A stretch of 64,000 nt of DNA, from positions 639,050 through 703,049 of the forward strand of contig JAJFKB010000002.1 in NCBI GenBank assembly GCA_021773395.1, read 5' to 3'. The position numbers and the translations under genes are program-made. Shown here one piece after another: positions 1 to 9,503 of the stretch. Positions within the stretch are counted from its first letter, which is position 1. Each line of letters opens with the position of its first letter. This stretch comes from Gammaproteobacteria bacterium. Lineage in GTDB: Bacteria > Pseudomonadota > Gammaproteobacteria > Pseudomonadales > IMCC2047. The notes beneath the pieces are model-generated. The model was given only the letters and a program-made list of their open reading frames with translations. It did no database searches and was not told the origin of the DNA.

Positions 1-528
1 CCCCGAATAACCGCAGACATTGATACGGCTATAGGGTTCCAAATCCATATTGAGATTAAAGCTCAATCCATGATAGCTGCAACCTTTCCTGATCCGAAGT
101 CCCAGCGATGCTATTTTTTTATCACCAACATATACACCAGGCGCATCTTTTCTTGCCGTTGCCTTAATCTGACGTTGCGCCAGATATTCAATAATACTTT
201 CCTCAATAACAGTGACTAGGCCTCGTACCCCGATCTTGAGCCGACGCAGATCCAACATCAAATAGATGATTATTTGTCCGGGCCCATGATAAGTCACCTG
301 GCCACCACGATCTGATTTAATCACCGGAATCTGACCCGGTGAAATCAAATGCTCCTCTTTGCCAGCCTGACCCTGGGTAAATACCGGATGATGCTGGACC
401 ACCCAGATCTCATCCTTTGTATTTTCATCGCGCGCATCAGTGAATTGTCTCATCTCAGACCATACCGCCTCATAAGGCTTAAGGCCTAAATATCTTAATC
501 GCAGAATCTGGGAGTCATGTTTTGACAT
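1..528 (-). CDS. lipB: Octanoyl-[ACP]:protein N-octanoyltransferase LipB (C-terminus cut by window edge)
   Basis: Transfers octanoate from acyl carrier protein to lipoyl domains, the first step of endogenous lipoate synthesis in the cytoplasm. The reading frame is open from an ATG at 528 to base 1 (176 codons, no stop), so the end is missing. Family motifs are visible: [12 protein letters not shown], then KKIASLG with the catalytic lysine at about K138, and INVCG with the catalytic cysteine at C172; the K-to-C spacing of 34 residues equals that of E. coli LipB (K135/C169). No in-frame start lies upstream before a stop at 562-564. It is the last gene of the minus-strand cluster and follows ybeD, as in other gammaproteobacteria; lipA would be expected next. 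Confidence 0.95.
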   Translation of the reverse strand, partial: MSKHDSQILRLRYLGLKPYEAVWSEMRQFTDARDENTKDEIWVVQHHPVFTQGQAGKEEHLISPGQIPVIKSDRGGQVTYHGPGQIIIYLMLDLRRLKIGVRGLVTVIEESIIEYLAQRQIKATARKDAPGVYVGDKKIASLGLRIRKGCSYHGLSFNLNMDLEPYSRINVCGYSG

Positions 529-561
529 ACGAAGTGCATCAGTTCTCAGGCAGAGCTTTGA

Positions 562-831
562 TTAGAGCACCATTTCAATGCGCCCGGTCGCCTTCAGATC
601 TTCAAAAATCGCTGACAATTGTGCTTCACCTGTCGCAATAATAGTCACTGTAACAGAGCAGTATTTGCCATTGCGACTTTCTCTAATTCGAACGCTACTA
701 ATATCCAGGTCCGGGGCATGTATCTGAACAACATCCAACACCAGTTGTTGGTAATCAGGTGTTAACAAACCCATGACCTTTATGGGGTACTCACAGGGGA
801 ATTCAATTTTAGGGGCTTCGGGCTGGGTCAT
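562..831 (-). CDS. ybeD: YbeD-like DUF493 protein
   Basis: An 89-residue protein of the UPF0250/DUF493 family. The family has a small ACT-like fold; no enzymatic role is established. The length and the core around the segments CEYPIKVMG and RESRNGKYCSVTV fit E. coli YbeD. It sits directly upstream of lipB in the same orientation, the conserved arrangement dacA-ybeD-lipB, which links it by context to lipoate or cell-envelope metabolism but does not prove a function. The stop is 33 bases before the lipB start. Confidence 0.9.
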   Translation of the reverse strand: MTQPEAPKIEFPCEYPIKVMGLLTPDYQQLVLDVVQIHAPDLDISSVRIRESRNGKYCSVTVTIIATGEAQLSAIFEDLKATGRIEMVL

Positions 832-864
832 CTAAATGATCTTACTGTTACGGCTAGCTTTCGA

Positions 865-1731
865 CTACCGATTTTCGGCAAGTTGAGCCTTATAGGCTTG
901 GAAACATTTGGCGACAGTGTACCACATAGAACCAATATTTCCGTCACCGACCGGTTTATCATTGAGCTCAATCACCGGCACAATTTCCCGGGTAGAGCTG
1001 GTCACCCAGATTTCATCAGCTGCAGCCAGTTCTGCTTCGCTGATCGCCTTTTCCTGACATTGAAAGTCTCCCTGCACTGCAAGCTCTACGATCAGGTCCC
1101 GAGTAATACCTCCCAAAATCAGATTATCCTTGGGTGGTGTTTGCAGAAGGCCATTTTTGACTATAAAAACATTAGACGCTGCCGCCTCTGTTACATAGCC
1201 ATCGCGAATCAACAACACATCTTCAGCACCCTGGTCCAGCGCTTGCTGCTTAAGCAGTATATTGGGTAACAAACAAACACTTTTAATATAGCAGCGTGTC
1301 CAACGGTTATCCGGCAAAGTTATCGCTCGTATACCTGTTACCGAATCCAAATCAACGCTAATACATACAGGTGTGGCCATCACGAAAAGTGTGGGCTCTA
1401 TATCTGCCGGGCAAATATGATCACGTTTTTCGGCAACACCTCGAGTCACTTGCACATAAATTGATAACTCTTTTGCTTGTGGTGCATTGTGAGCGACGAC
1501 TTGTTCAAACAGCATCCCCCAGCTTTGTTCGGTCTTATACAACCGTATATTGGTTGCATCAAGACTGCGCTGCAAACGTTGAACATGCTCCTTTAATCTA
1601 AATACTTTCCCCTGATAAACCGGTATCACTTCATAAACACCGTCGCCAAACAAAAACCCTCGATCCAAAACCGAGACTTTCGCCTGCTGCAAAGGCATAA
1701 ATTCTCCATTAAGATAAACAACAGGTGTCAT
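865..1731 (-). CDS. dat: D-amino acid aminotransferase (PLP fold type IV)
   Basis: A 288-residue class IV aminotransferase. It opens with VVYLNGEFMP and LDRGFLFGDGVYEVIPV, the signature of the D-alanine/branched-chain aminotransferase fold. The PLP lysine is K150 in YIKSVCLLPN, and E182 in VTEAAASNVF is the conserved glutamate near the cofactor ring. The DRGFLFGDGVYEV type is typical of D-alanine transaminase rather than IlvE. It would interconvert D-Ala and D-Glu with their keto acids. It is inserted between the D,D-carboxypeptidase gene and ybeD (9-base gap to the former), which suggests use or recycling of the D-Ala released from peptidoglycan; that link is inference. An aminodeoxychorismate lyase is a less likely alternative. 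Confidence 0.88.
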   Translation of the reverse strand: MTPVVYLNGEFMPLQQAKVSVLDRGFLFGDGVYEVIPVYQGKVFRLKEHVQRLQRSLDATNIRLYKTEQSWGMLFEQVVAHNAPQAKELSIYVQVTRGVAEKRDHICPADIEPTLFVMATPVCISVDLDSVTGIRAITLPDNRWTRCYIKSVCLLPNILLKQQALDQGAEDVLLIRDGYVTEAAASNVFIVKNGLLQTPPKDNLILGGITRDLIVELAVQGDFQCQEKAISEAELAAADEIWVTSSTREIVPVIELNDKPVGDGNIGSMWYTVAKCFQAYKAQLAENR

Positions 1732-1740
1732 AGCATAAAC

Positions 1741-2895
1741 CTAGGCAATCAGCTCAACGAAAAACTGTACGATACTATCCCAAATTCTCTTAAACAGGCT
1801 CCCCTGCTCGACGGATTCAAGGGCAACCAAAGGTACTGTAGCAATAAGCTGATCATCCAATCTTACAGTCACCTCTCCATATTGGTTGCCTTTAGTTACC
1901 GGCGCTTCTATCACGCTGTCCACATCTACGCTCGCTGATAACGCGCTATGCTGCCCACGCGGTATCGTGACATAAAGATCCTCTACGATACCCAGCGCTA
2001 TTTGGTCAGCTGCGCCACCCCATAACCTTGATTCATTTAATATTTGATCGGCACTATAAAGCTTATGGGTTTCGTAATAGCGAAATCCGTAAGTCAGTAA
2101 CTTCTGGCTTTCTGTCGCACGTGATTCCTCACTGCTTGCCCCCATTACTACTGAAATCAAACGCATACCATGACGTTCTGCCGAGGCAACCAGACAATAA
2201 CCAGCTTCCTCGGTATGGCCCGTTTTTAACCCATCAACACTTCGATCTCGCCACAGCAGTTTATTACGGTTGGGTTGGCGAATCTGGTTGTAGGTAAAGT
2301 ACTTTTCGGCATATATCGAGTAGTGCTCAGGATGACCAACCACAATTGCGCGGGCTAACTTCGCCAGGTCCGAAGCCGTAGTGTAGTGCTCTTCCGCCGG
2401 TAATCCAGTAGCATTCTGGAAATGCGAATTTTTCATACCCAGGCGTTGTGCATGCTTATTCATTAAGTCAGCGAACGCATCTTCACTCCCGGCTATGTGC
2501 TCCGCTACGGCGACACTGGCATCGTTACCGGACTGGATAATAATGCCTCGTAACAAATCCTCAAAGCTGACCTCAGTTCCTTCTTTTATGAACATTCTGG
2601 AACCGGGTGTTTTCCAGGCTTTCACGCTGATTCTGACTTTCTCTGCCAGAGTTATATTGCCCTTATCCAGCTCATGTGCCGCTATGTAGCTGGTCATCAT
2701 TTTGGTGAGGCTGGCCGGAGGTAATGGCTGCTGAGCATTACTCTCCGTCAAAATTTTTCCACTGTGTGCGTCTATTAACAAATAGCCCTTGGCTGCAATT
2801 TGTGGTGGCGCCGGGATCAGCGGGTTAGCCGCCATAACAAGGTTGGTTAACCCCAGTAAAAATAGCACTGTAAACAGTCGTTTCATTTTCATCAT
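1741..2895 (-). CDS. dacA: D-alanyl-D-alanine carboxypeptidase, PBP5/6 type
   Basis: Periplasmic low-molecular-weight penicillin-binding protein that trims the terminal D-Ala of peptidoglycan pentapeptides. 384 residues. A signal peptide of about 22 residues ends in VMAAN. The three active-site motifs are S62-L-T-K65, S122-G-N124 and K224-T-G226, in the usual spacing. The C-terminal PBP5 domain follows, and the last 15 residues form an amphipathic stretch ending FFVELIA that would anchor it to the inner membrane. An 80-base gap separates it from rlpA, larger than most gaps in the cluster, so it may have its own promoter. Confidence 0.95.
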   Translation of the reverse strand: MMKMKRLFTVLFLLGLTNLVMAANPLIPAPPQIAAKGYLLIDAHSGKILTESNAQQPLPPASLTKMMTSYIAAHELDKGNITLAEKVRISVKAWKTPGSRMFIKEGTEVSFEDLLRGIIIQSGNDASVAVAEHIAGSEDAFADLMNKHAQRLGMKNSHFQNATGLPAEEHYTTASDLAKLARAIVVGHPEHYSIYAEKYFTYNQIRQPNRNKLLWRDRSVDGLKTGHTEEAGYCLVASAERHGMRLISVVMGASSEESRATESQKLLTYGFRYYETHKLYSADQILNESRLWGGAADQIALGIVEDLYVTIPRGQHSALSASVDVDSVIEAPVTKGNQYGEVTVRLDDQLIATVPLVALESVEQGSLFKRIWDSIVQFFVELIA

Positions 2896-2975
2896 ATTTA
2901 TTTTCTTTATAGCAATTTAGTGTTTCCGCGACTCTGCGGCCGTCTATTCTAACGCACGGTTTGATGAGATCAGTG

Positions 2976-3803
2976 TTAAGATCGTGGTAACGAGAAAATA
3001 ATGGGTATACCGAACCCCAGAGTACTAATTTTCTCGCGGATAGCCTGTGCCGCCGTCATATCCCGCAAAGGCCCAATCTGAACCTTATGTAGGTTTGGGG
3101 TTTGCGATTTATCCAGATAGATGGCTACCATACCATCAGTAATCCCCTGCAATCTCCGTTTTAGCTTAGTTGCAGATTCCTGGCGGGAAAAAGCGCCAAC
3201 CTGGAGATAAATTTCTGTACCAGGCTCTACCGATAACGATCGTGTTTTATACCACACAAGAGGATCAATCGCTTCCAGCTTGACCTGTGCCGTGCCCTGA
3301 TCGACAAACCCCAGTTTAATAGCTGCAGCATAGGACAAGTCGATTACTCGATCCGAATGAAATGGCCCCCGATCGTTGACTCTGACAATCACCTTGCGAT
3401 TATTGCTCAGGTTGGTCACTCTCAGATAGGTGGGCAAGGGCAAATTTCTATGCGCCGCCGACATATCAAACATGTTATAGATTTCACCGTTTGAAGTAAG
3501 ATGCCCGTGAAATTTTGAACCATACCAGGAAGCAACGCCCTGTTTGGTATAGCCTAGACTCGTGCTCAACACCTCATAATTCTGGCCCACTACTGTATAC
3601 GGACTTTTGTTACCCATCTTGCTAAGCGGCTCAATCCTGGGTTCAGCATCCGGGATCTTCTCAATATCCTGGTAGTCGAAGGGTGGCGCATCCTGTTGTT
3701 TGTGATAACGAGTTGATTGATAACTCGTATCAGCACAACCGATACACAGAAGCAGCACCACTGCGCACAACACAGACATCTTACAAGATATGGTAGCAGT
3801 CAC
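2976..3803 (-). CDS. rlpA: Endolytic septal-ring transglycosylase RlpA, SPOR-domain lipoprotein
   Basis: Cleaves glycan strands lacking stem peptides at the septum. A 275-residue frame with a hydrophobic leader ending in the lipobox-like LLCIGC (the -3 position is Cys, so the box is imperfect). The double-psi beta-barrel domain is seen in GVASWYGSKFHGHLTSNGE and RVNDRGPFHSDRVIDLS, including the catalytic Asp of the family. The C-terminal SPOR domain begins near EIYLQVGAFSRQESA and ends with KVQIGPLRD, and would bind denuded septal glycans. The frame opens with GTG; an ATG eight codons in (3779) would still leave a leader. It follows mltB by 6 bases. Confidence 0.93.
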   Translation of the reverse strand: MTATISCKMSVLCAVVLLLCIGCADTSYQSTRYHKQQDAPPFDYQDIEKIPDAEPRIEPLSKMGNKSPYTVVGQNYEVLSTSLGYTKQGVASWYGSKFHGHLTSNGEIYNMFDMSAAHRNLPLPTYLRVTNLSNNRKVIVRVNDRGPFHSDRVIDLSYAAAIKLGFVDQGTAQVKLEAIDPLVWYKTRSLSVEPGTEIYLQVGAFSRQESATKLKRRLQGITDGMVAIYLDKSQTPNLHKVQIGPLRDMTAAQAIREKISTLGFGIPIIFSLPRS

Positions 3804-3809
3804 CCTGGA

Positions 3810-4820
3810 TTATCCACTGATCTGCTGTTTCAAGATTTGCTGGCTCAATTGGTATACAGCCATTGCATACAGGGCACTGTGATTGTATCGGGTGATTACG
3901 TAAAAATTATGCAGCCCTACCCAATATTCGTCACCCTCCTCACCACGCAACTGCATTGCCGTTGCCGGCTGATCTGACGGCAATTCAACATCCGTCTTAA
4001 AGCCACGCTCTATAAGCTGAGCAAGTGTATGCGTGGGCTTTAAATCTCGCCTTTTTTTCACCAACAATGAATCAAAATCACTCCCTTGCGGCGTAGCCTT
4101 GGCTGTGACTTCTTGCCCCTTTTTCCAGCCATGCCGGTGGAAATAGTTTGCCACACTGCCAATGGCATCCGTAGCGTTGTGCCAGATATCCTTGGAACCA
4201 TCTCCATCAAAGTCAATCGCATAGGCTCTAAAACTACTCGGCATGAACTGGCCATAACCCATTGCACCCGCATAGGACCCCATCAATGTTCTCGGATCTA
4301 CTTTTTCGCTGCGCGCCAACAACAGAAACTCGACTAATTCCTTGCGAAAGAATGTCGCCCGCTTGGGGTAATCAAATGCCAGCGTTGCAAGTGCATCAAT
4401 TACCCGATATGAACCAGTCACACGTCCATAGCGTGTCTCTACTCCGATAATTGCGACAATAATTTCTGGCGGCACACCAAACTCTGCTTCAGCACGTTCC
4501 AGCGCCTCACGATGCTCCTGAAAAAAACCGACCCCCTGCTCTGTCCGTAATTGAGTAACAAGAATCGGCCGATAATCCTTCCACGGCTTAGCTTCTGCAG
4601 GCGAGGTCATTAATCGGATAATATTTTCCTTATACTTCACCTCATTGAACAGATGCTCCAAATAACCCTGATCAAAACCATGCTGCGCAACCATTTCCTG
4701 AACAAATTGATCGACCAGCTGATTATCAATCGAGTAACTTTTAGATTCCGATTGAGCCGCCGCTACCCACAGCAAACTGATCATGCCAATTATCTGTGTT
4801 GCTGTTCTCAAATATTTCAT
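3810..4820 (-). CDS. mltB: Lytic murein transglycosylase B (MltB family)
   Basis: Family 3 lytic transglycosylase, 336 residues. The catalytic glutamate is E128 in IIGVETRYGRVTG, followed by the conserved blocks GAMGYGQFMPSSF and DFDGDGSKDIW, the latter an EF-hand-like calcium loop known in MltB. The N-terminus is a signal peptide (hydrophobic to residue 23, then QSESK) without a lipobox cysteine, so unlike E. coli MltB it appears to be soluble in the periplasm. Its neighbours rodA and rlpA place it with the cell-wall elongation and division genes. Confidence 0.93.
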   Translation of the reverse strand: MKYLRTATQIIGMISLLWVAAAQSESKSYSIDNQLVDQFVQEMVAQHGFDQGYLEHLFNEVKYKENIIRLMTSPAEAKPWKDYRPILVTQLRTEQGVGFFQEHREALERAEAEFGVPPEIIVAIIGVETRYGRVTGSYRVIDALATLAFDYPKRATFFRKELVEFLLLARSEKVDPRTLMGSYAGAMGYGQFMPSSFRAYAIDFDGDGSKDIWHNATDAIGSVANYFHRHGWKKGQEVTAKATPQGSDFDSLLVKKRRDLKPTHTLAQLIERGFKTDVELPSDQPATAMQLRGEEGDEYWVGLHNFYVITRYNHSALYAMAVYQLSQQILKQQISG

Positions 4821-4864
4821 ACTGGACCACTCAAGTTATAAATCACAACTTTATCCTTTTCGCT

Positions 4865-6010
4865 TTATCTCGGCAGAAGTTTTTTATGTGTTTGGATCGA
4901 CATCAACAGGCCAAAACCCACAAACAATGTAACAATCGAGGTGCCGCCATAGCTTATCAAAGGCAGTGGCAATCCGACTACCGGTAAAATACCAGAAACC
5001 ATGCCAATATTGACAAAAATGTAAAAGAAAAAGGTCAAGGACAAGCTCCCTGCCAGCAATCTGCCATAGGTATTGTCAGCATTTGTCGCAATGAACAGAC
5101 AACGGGTCACCACAAGAAAGTAGAGCGCTAATAATCCGAGTACACCAATAAAACCAAATTCCTCGGCCAAAACAGCGATAATAAAGTCTGTATGGCTTTC
5201 CGGTAAAAAATCCAGGTGTGACTGAGTACCCTCGAGCCACCCCCTGCCGTAAAGACCACCAGAACCAATGGCTGTTTGCGACTGAATAATATTCCACCCT
5301 GCTCCCAACGGATCCCGCTCAGGATCAAGAAATGTCAATACCCTTTGTTTTTGATATTCCTTCATTAACATCCAAAAGACGGGTATACAGGCCGCTGCTA
5401 CTGAAGCAAAACCAAACACCAGACGCCAGCGAATACCGGCGAACAACAGCACAAAAAATCCTGAAGCAGCAATGAGAATGGCTGTTCCCAAATCCGGCTG
5501 CTTAACAATAAGCAACGCTGGAACAATGATAAACACCATTCCCCAAAAGAGGTGTTTCAAACGCGGAGGAAGATGACGGTCGGCGTAGTACCAGGCTAAA
5601 ACCATGGGGAGCGCCAGCTTCATCAACTCCGAGGGCTGAAACCTGGGTAACCCTGGAATAGCTAACCACCTTTGTGCTCCTTTGGCTCCCGCCCCCATCA
5701 CTAGCACCGCCACTAGCAGTATGATGCCAAACATCGTCAACCAGGGCGACCAGCGCCTATAATGGTGCGGCCCTATCTGTGCAACAACCAACATCACCAG
5801 AAAACCAATTCCCATGTGCGTTAGCTGGCGATACAACATCGATATATTTTCACCGCTTGCACTATACAGAACCAGCAATCCTACAGCGCATAAAATTATA
5901 AGCAGAAGCAGAAGTGGCCAGTCCAGATGAATAAAATTTAACCACCCTGGTTTTTTCTGCAAACTATAGGACGTTTGAGGCAGTTTACGAAGAAAATCCT
6001 TACTTGGCAT
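4865..6010 (-). CDS. rodA: Peptidoglycan glycosyltransferase RodA (SEDS family)
   Basis: SEDS polymerase that builds glycan strands in the elongasome with PBP2. 381 residues with about ten hydrophobic segments. Family blocks include RWLAIPGLPRFQPSELMKLA, KQPDLGTAI, ESHTDFIIAVLAEEFGF and the C-terminal PLPLISYGGTS. The start at 6010 lies 2 bases from the mrdA stop, so the two partners are almost certainly translated from one message. RodA rather than FtsW follows from the gene partner (mrdA) and the surrounding order. Confidence 0.96.
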   Translation of the reverse strand: MPSKDFLRKLPQTSYSLQKKPGWLNFIHLDWPLLLLLIILCAVGLLVLYSASGENISMLYRQLTHMGIGFLVMLVVAQIGPHHYRRWSPWLTMFGIILLVAVLVMGAGAKGAQRWLAIPGLPRFQPSELMKLALPMVLAWYYADRHLPPRLKHLFWGMVFIIVPALLIVKQPDLGTAILIAASGFFVLLFAGIRWRLVFGFASVAAACIPVFWMLMKEYQKQRVLTFLDPERDPLGAGWNIIQSQTAIGSGGLYGRGWLEGTQSHLDFLPESHTDFIIAVLAEEFGFIGVLGLLALYFLVVTRCLFIATNADNTYGRLLAGSLSLTFFFYIFVNIGMVSGILPVVGLPLPLISYGGTSIVTLFVGFGLLMSIQTHKKLLPR

Positions 6011-6012
6011 AG

Positions 6013-7884
6013 TTAAGCTGAATCTCTGAGAAAATACGTGTCCAGCACCTTTCTCGCGACCGGTGCCGCTGAACTACTGCCACCCCCTCCATTTTCAACA
6101 ATTACGGCAATCGCAATTTTTGGCTCCTTAACCGGCGCAAAGGCAATGAACAGTCCATGATCCTTGTTCCGTTCAGCAGTATTTTCCTCATCGTATTCCT
6201 CATCCTGCTTGATTCCTATGACCTGTGCTGTACCCGTTTTACCCGCCATTTTATACTTTATGCCTTTGGCTACACGACGAGCAGTCCCATTTCTATCATG
6301 CACCACTTTCTGCATAGCCTGAATCATACGTTCCCAATGCATCTGATCCCGTAGCAACATGTCCTTTGGAACTTTCAGATTATGGCCTTTAACGCTCCCA
6401 ACAACGTCCTCGGATACAACCTCACCAACACCCCAGCTCTTAATCAGCCTGGGCTGCACCCACTTTCCCCGATTGGCCAAAACTGCGGTCGCGGTCGCTA
6501 ATTGAAGGGGCGTGGTAAGCATGTAACCCTGCCCGATACTGACGTTTAATGAATCGCCTGTGTACCAGGACTCACCCAAGGTGTTTTTCTTCCATACCGA
6601 AGATGGCAAAACCCCTTTGCGTCCTTCCGCCAAATCCAGCGCAGTATTCTGGCCAAAGCCAAACTGAGCCAACAGCTCATGAATGAGATCAATATCCATG
6701 TGATGCGCCATCTCATAGAAAAAAGTATCACAGGAGCGCACAATTGCTGTTTCCAGATTCACCCTTCCATGACCCCATTTTTTCCAGTCACGATAATGAC
6801 GACCCTCCTTTGTGAGCTGATACCAGCCGGGATCAAAAATGGTGTGCTGCCAGTCGGTGTACCCATATTCAAGTCCGGCTAACGCGACAAAGGGTTTCAT
6901 GGTCGAACCGGGAGGATATTGCCCCCTGAGGGCCCGATTAAAAAGCGGCAAATCCGGCGAATCCCGAAGTGATGAATAGGTTTTGGTATCAATGCCTGTG
7001 ACAAACAAATTGGGATCAAATGCCGGGTTGCTCACCAGTGCCAGAACACCACCTGTTTGAATGTCAATGGCCACCACGGCACCACGATGATCACCTAAAG
7101 CTTCTGCTGCTGCTCGCTGTAGATTGACATCCAGATAGAGCGTAACGTCATCTCCTGGCAGTGGAGCGGCCTTGTCCAGTACCTTCAGAACTCGACCACG
7201 AGCATTTATTTCAACCTTGCGAAATCCTACATGACCATGCAGCTCATTCTCATAGAATTTTTCGATGCCGAGTTTCCCGATACTGGTGGTACCACTATAG
7301 TTCGCAGAATCTATTTGTGTGAGTTCTTTCTCATTAATACGACCTACATAACCCAGAACATGAGCCGTCAATTCCTGCTGTGGATAACTGCGAACAAGCT
7401 GTGCTGCGACGGACACACCCGGCAATCGATAGGAATTCACCGCAATACGGGCTATATCTTCTTCGGTCAGGTGATATTTGATTGGTACAGATTGGTAGGG
7501 GCGTCGATGTTGCAGCATCCGCTTGCTGAAATTTTCCCGGTTACGCTCACTGAGCTCAACAATTTCGGCCAGCTGACTGATGGTCTGCTTTACATCTTTA
7601 ATATGCTCAATTGTAAGATTTAAACTATGGCTAGCCTTATTTTCGGCTAACAGTATGCCGTTGCTGTCATAAATAAGACCACGATTAGGCGGCACCGCCT
7701 GCAGCAATAGTCTGTTTTTATCTGAAAGGGTGCTATAGCGATCAAAGTTAACAACCTGAAGGTAGAACATACGCGCTACCAGCAGCAACGTCAGGCAAAA
7801 CAGAACCAGCAAAAAAACCCAGGCTCTTCGGGAAAAAACGCGCGTTTCACCATAAAAATCTTTAAGGTCCTGATTATCCATCAA
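6013..7884 (-). CDS. mrdA: Penicillin-binding protein 2 (peptidoglycan D,D-transpeptidase)
   Basis: Elongation-specific class B transpeptidase, 623 residues. A cytoplasmic tail is followed by one membrane helix at about residues 21-45 and the PBP dimerisation domain with PPNRGLIYDSNG. The transpeptidase motifs are S327-T-M-K330, S384-C-D386 and K549-T-G-T552. The second motif reads SCD rather than SxN, as is usual for gammaproteobacterial PBP2. It works with RodA, encoded immediately downstream. A 68-base gap to rlmH upstream may hold a separate promoter, which I could not define. Confidence 0.96.
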   Translation of the reverse strand: MMDNQDLKDFYGETRVFSRRAWVFLLVLFCLTLLLVARMFYLQVVNFDRYSTLSDKNRLLLQAVPPNRGLIYDSNGILLAENKASHSLNLTIEHIKDVKQTISQLAEIVELSERNRENFSKRMLQHRRPYQSVPIKYHLTEEDIARIAVNSYRLPGVSVAAQLVRSYPQQELTAHVLGYVGRINEKELTQIDSANYSGTTSIGKLGIEKFYENELHGHVGFRKVEINARGRVLKVLDKAAPLPGDDVTLYLDVNLQRAAAEALGDHRGAVVAIDIQTGGVLALVSNPAFDPNLFVTGIDTKTYSSLRDSPDLPLFNRALRGQYPPGSTMKPFVALAGLEYGYTDWQHTIFDPGWYQLTKEGRHYRDWKKWGHGRVNLETAIVRSCDTFFYEMAHHMDIDLIHELLAQFGFGQNTALDLAEGRKGVLPSSVWKKNTLGESWYTGDSLNVSIGQGYMLTTPLQLATATAVLANRGKWVQPRLIKSWGVGEVVSEDVVGSVKGHNLKVPKDMLLRDQMHWERMIQAMQKVVHDRNGTARRVAKGIKYKMAGKTGTAQVIGIKQDEEYDEENTAERNKDHGLFIAFAPVKEPKIAIAVIVENGGGGSSSAAPVARKVLDTYFLRDSA

Positions 7885-7952
7885 TTTCTTTCAGATTCAT
7901 TATTGGCCATTAGGAACAGCAGGCAAACCGATTCGCATTCAGAAAAGCCCTT

Positions 7953-8420
7953 TTATCTGTGATAGGGGTGATTATTAAGTAAAGACCATGCTCGGTATAT
8001 CTGTTCTGCTATCACCACCCGTACCAATGGATGGGGGAAGGTTAAACGAGATAGCGACCACTGTTGCTGCGCACGATCCAAACATTCACGTGCCAGACCA
8101 TCCGGCCCACCCACCAACAAAGCGACGTTGCAACCCAGCATCTGCCAACCACTGACATGCTTCGCCAATTGTTCGGTACTCCAGCTTTCACCTTTAACCT
8201 CTAGCGCGACCACCTGATCTCCTGAAGCTATCGCAGCCAATATCTGCCTGGCCTCCTTTCCAATCGCTTTGTTAATATCCGCGCCCTTACCTCGCGTCGC
8301 TAAAGGAATTTCTACAGTCTCCAGCTTTAGTTCATTCGGCAGCCGTTTCGCATATTCATTAAAGCCCTCGCTGACCCAACCAGGCATTTTAGTCCCAACA
8401 GCGATTAGTCGGATACGCAT
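7953..8420 (-). CDS. rlmH: 23S rRNA (pseudouridine-1915-N3)-methyltransferase RlmH
   Basis: SPOUT methyltransferase that modifies helix 69 of 23S rRNA in the 70S ribosome. The length of 155 residues matches E. coli RlmH. The AdoMet-binding knot is seen in VALLVGGPDGL and the conserved C-terminus SRLTFPHPLVRVVIAEQIYR with the ending NNHPYHR, which is nearly invariant in the family. It lies 21 bases downstream of rsfS, the conserved rsfS-rlmH pair. Confidence 0.97.
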   Translation of the reverse strand: MRIRLIAVGTKMPGWVSEGFNEYAKRLPNELKLETVEIPLATRGKGADINKAIGKEARQILAAIASGDQVVALEVKGESWSTEQLAKHVSGWQMLGCNVALLVGGPDGLARECLDRAQQQWSLSRLTFPHPLVRVVIAEQIYRAWSLLNNHPYHR

Positions 8421-8441
8421 AGGCGACCAGTTCTGCTGGAG

Positions 8442-8795
8442 TTATTTGACACCTTCATCCTGATTGTTATCAGCGGGTACAGACCAGAGTTTCTCAAGAT
8501 CATAAAACAGACGTGTATCTGGCATCATGACGTTAACAACGACGTCACCCAGATCTACAAGAATCCACTCTGCCGCATCCTGCCCTTCCTGGCCGATGGG
8601 AAGCATTCCAGCCTCTTTGACTTTAGTGACCACATTTTCCGCAACGGACTTAACATGCCGTCGCGACGTGCCGGACGCCACAATCATATAATCTGTTACA
8701 TTTGATAGTTCTTTGACATCCATACATTGAATATTGATGGCTTTACCATCCTCCAATGCATCTATAACGAAATCTTTCAGTTGCTCTGCCTGCAT
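8442..8795 (-). CDS. rsfS: Ribosomal silencing factor RsfS
   Basis: Binds ribosomal protein uL14 and blocks subunit joining when nutrients are scarce. 117 residues; conserved DYMIVASGTSRRHVKSVAE, then GQEGQDAAEWILVDLGDVVVN and the C-terminal YDLEKLW. It is placed 12 bases after nadD and before rlmH, the standard nadD-rsfS-rlmH arrangement. Confidence 0.96.
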   Translation of the reverse strand: MQAEQLKDFVIDALEDGKAINIQCMDVKELSNVTDYMIVASGTSRRHVKSVAENVVTKVKEAGMLPIGQEGQDAAEWILVDLGDVVVNVMMPDTRLFYDLEKLWSVPADNNQDEGVK

Positions 8796-8807
8796 GTTAC
8801 CTCAATT

Positions 8808-9467
8808 TTAAATATCTGTACTGCGATCTACAGTCTCGTATAAATGGTGCTGTTTTATATAATCCCACACTGGATCTGGAAGTAAATACCTCGGAGACCG
8901 ACTATGGGCAATTAATTGTCTAATCCGGGTCGCAGAAATATCCAACGGTGTCAGATGTCGGATAAGAATACGACCAAAAGGATGCTCTGTAATATCCTCA
9001 AACACCAGCGCCTCGCGAGCATGCACCAGTTTACCGATAATACCCTGTTCGGGCATTTCAGAACCTGGGCGTGCTGCAACAATTATATGGGCCAGCTGCA
9101 AAATCTGTTGCCACTCGTGCCATTTTGGCAACGTTAAAAAGGAATCCATACCCAATACAAGCGAAATGGATACGAAATCACCCAAATCTGAGCGGAGTGC
9201 CGTCAGCGTATCAACCATAAAGGAGACTCCACCACGCCCTATTTCAAGATCGTCACAGATTAAATCTGGCTCGTTTGCCACCGCAAGTTCGAGCATCTGC
9301 AGACGATTATCCGCATTACAGCATGGCAATCCTCTATGCGCTGGTGTATGGCAAGGAAGCAGGCGCATCTCATCGAGCCTTAGCGTCTCCTTTATTTCCA
9401 GTGCTGTGCGCAAATGCCCAAAGTGAACTGGATCAAAAGTGCCGCCAAATAATCCGATACTTTTCAC
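8808..9467 (-). CDS. nadD: Nicotinate-nucleotide adenylyltransferase NadD
   Basis: Adenylates nicotinate mononucleotide to deamido-NAD in NAD synthesis. 219 residues. The nucleotidyltransferase signature GGTFDPVHFGHLR is at residues 8-20, and the C-terminal ISATRIRQLI contains the SxTxxR-type motif. The gene lies 36 bases after proA and 12 before rsfS. No truncation is seen. Confidence 0.96.
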   Translation of the reverse strand: MKSIGLFGGTFDPVHFGHLRTALEIKETLRLDEMRLLPCHTPAHRGLPCCNADNRLQMLELAVANEPDLICDDLEIGRGGVSFMVDTLTALRSDLGDFVSISLVLGMDSFLTLPKWHEWQQILQLAHIIVAARPGSEMPEQGIIGKLVHAREALVFEDITEHPFGRILIRHLTPLDISATRIRQLIAHSRSPRYLLPDPVWDYIKQHHLYETVDRSTDI

Positions 9468-9503
9468 CGGTCATCCTCACGCCTGCACACACTCGTCATG
9501 GAA

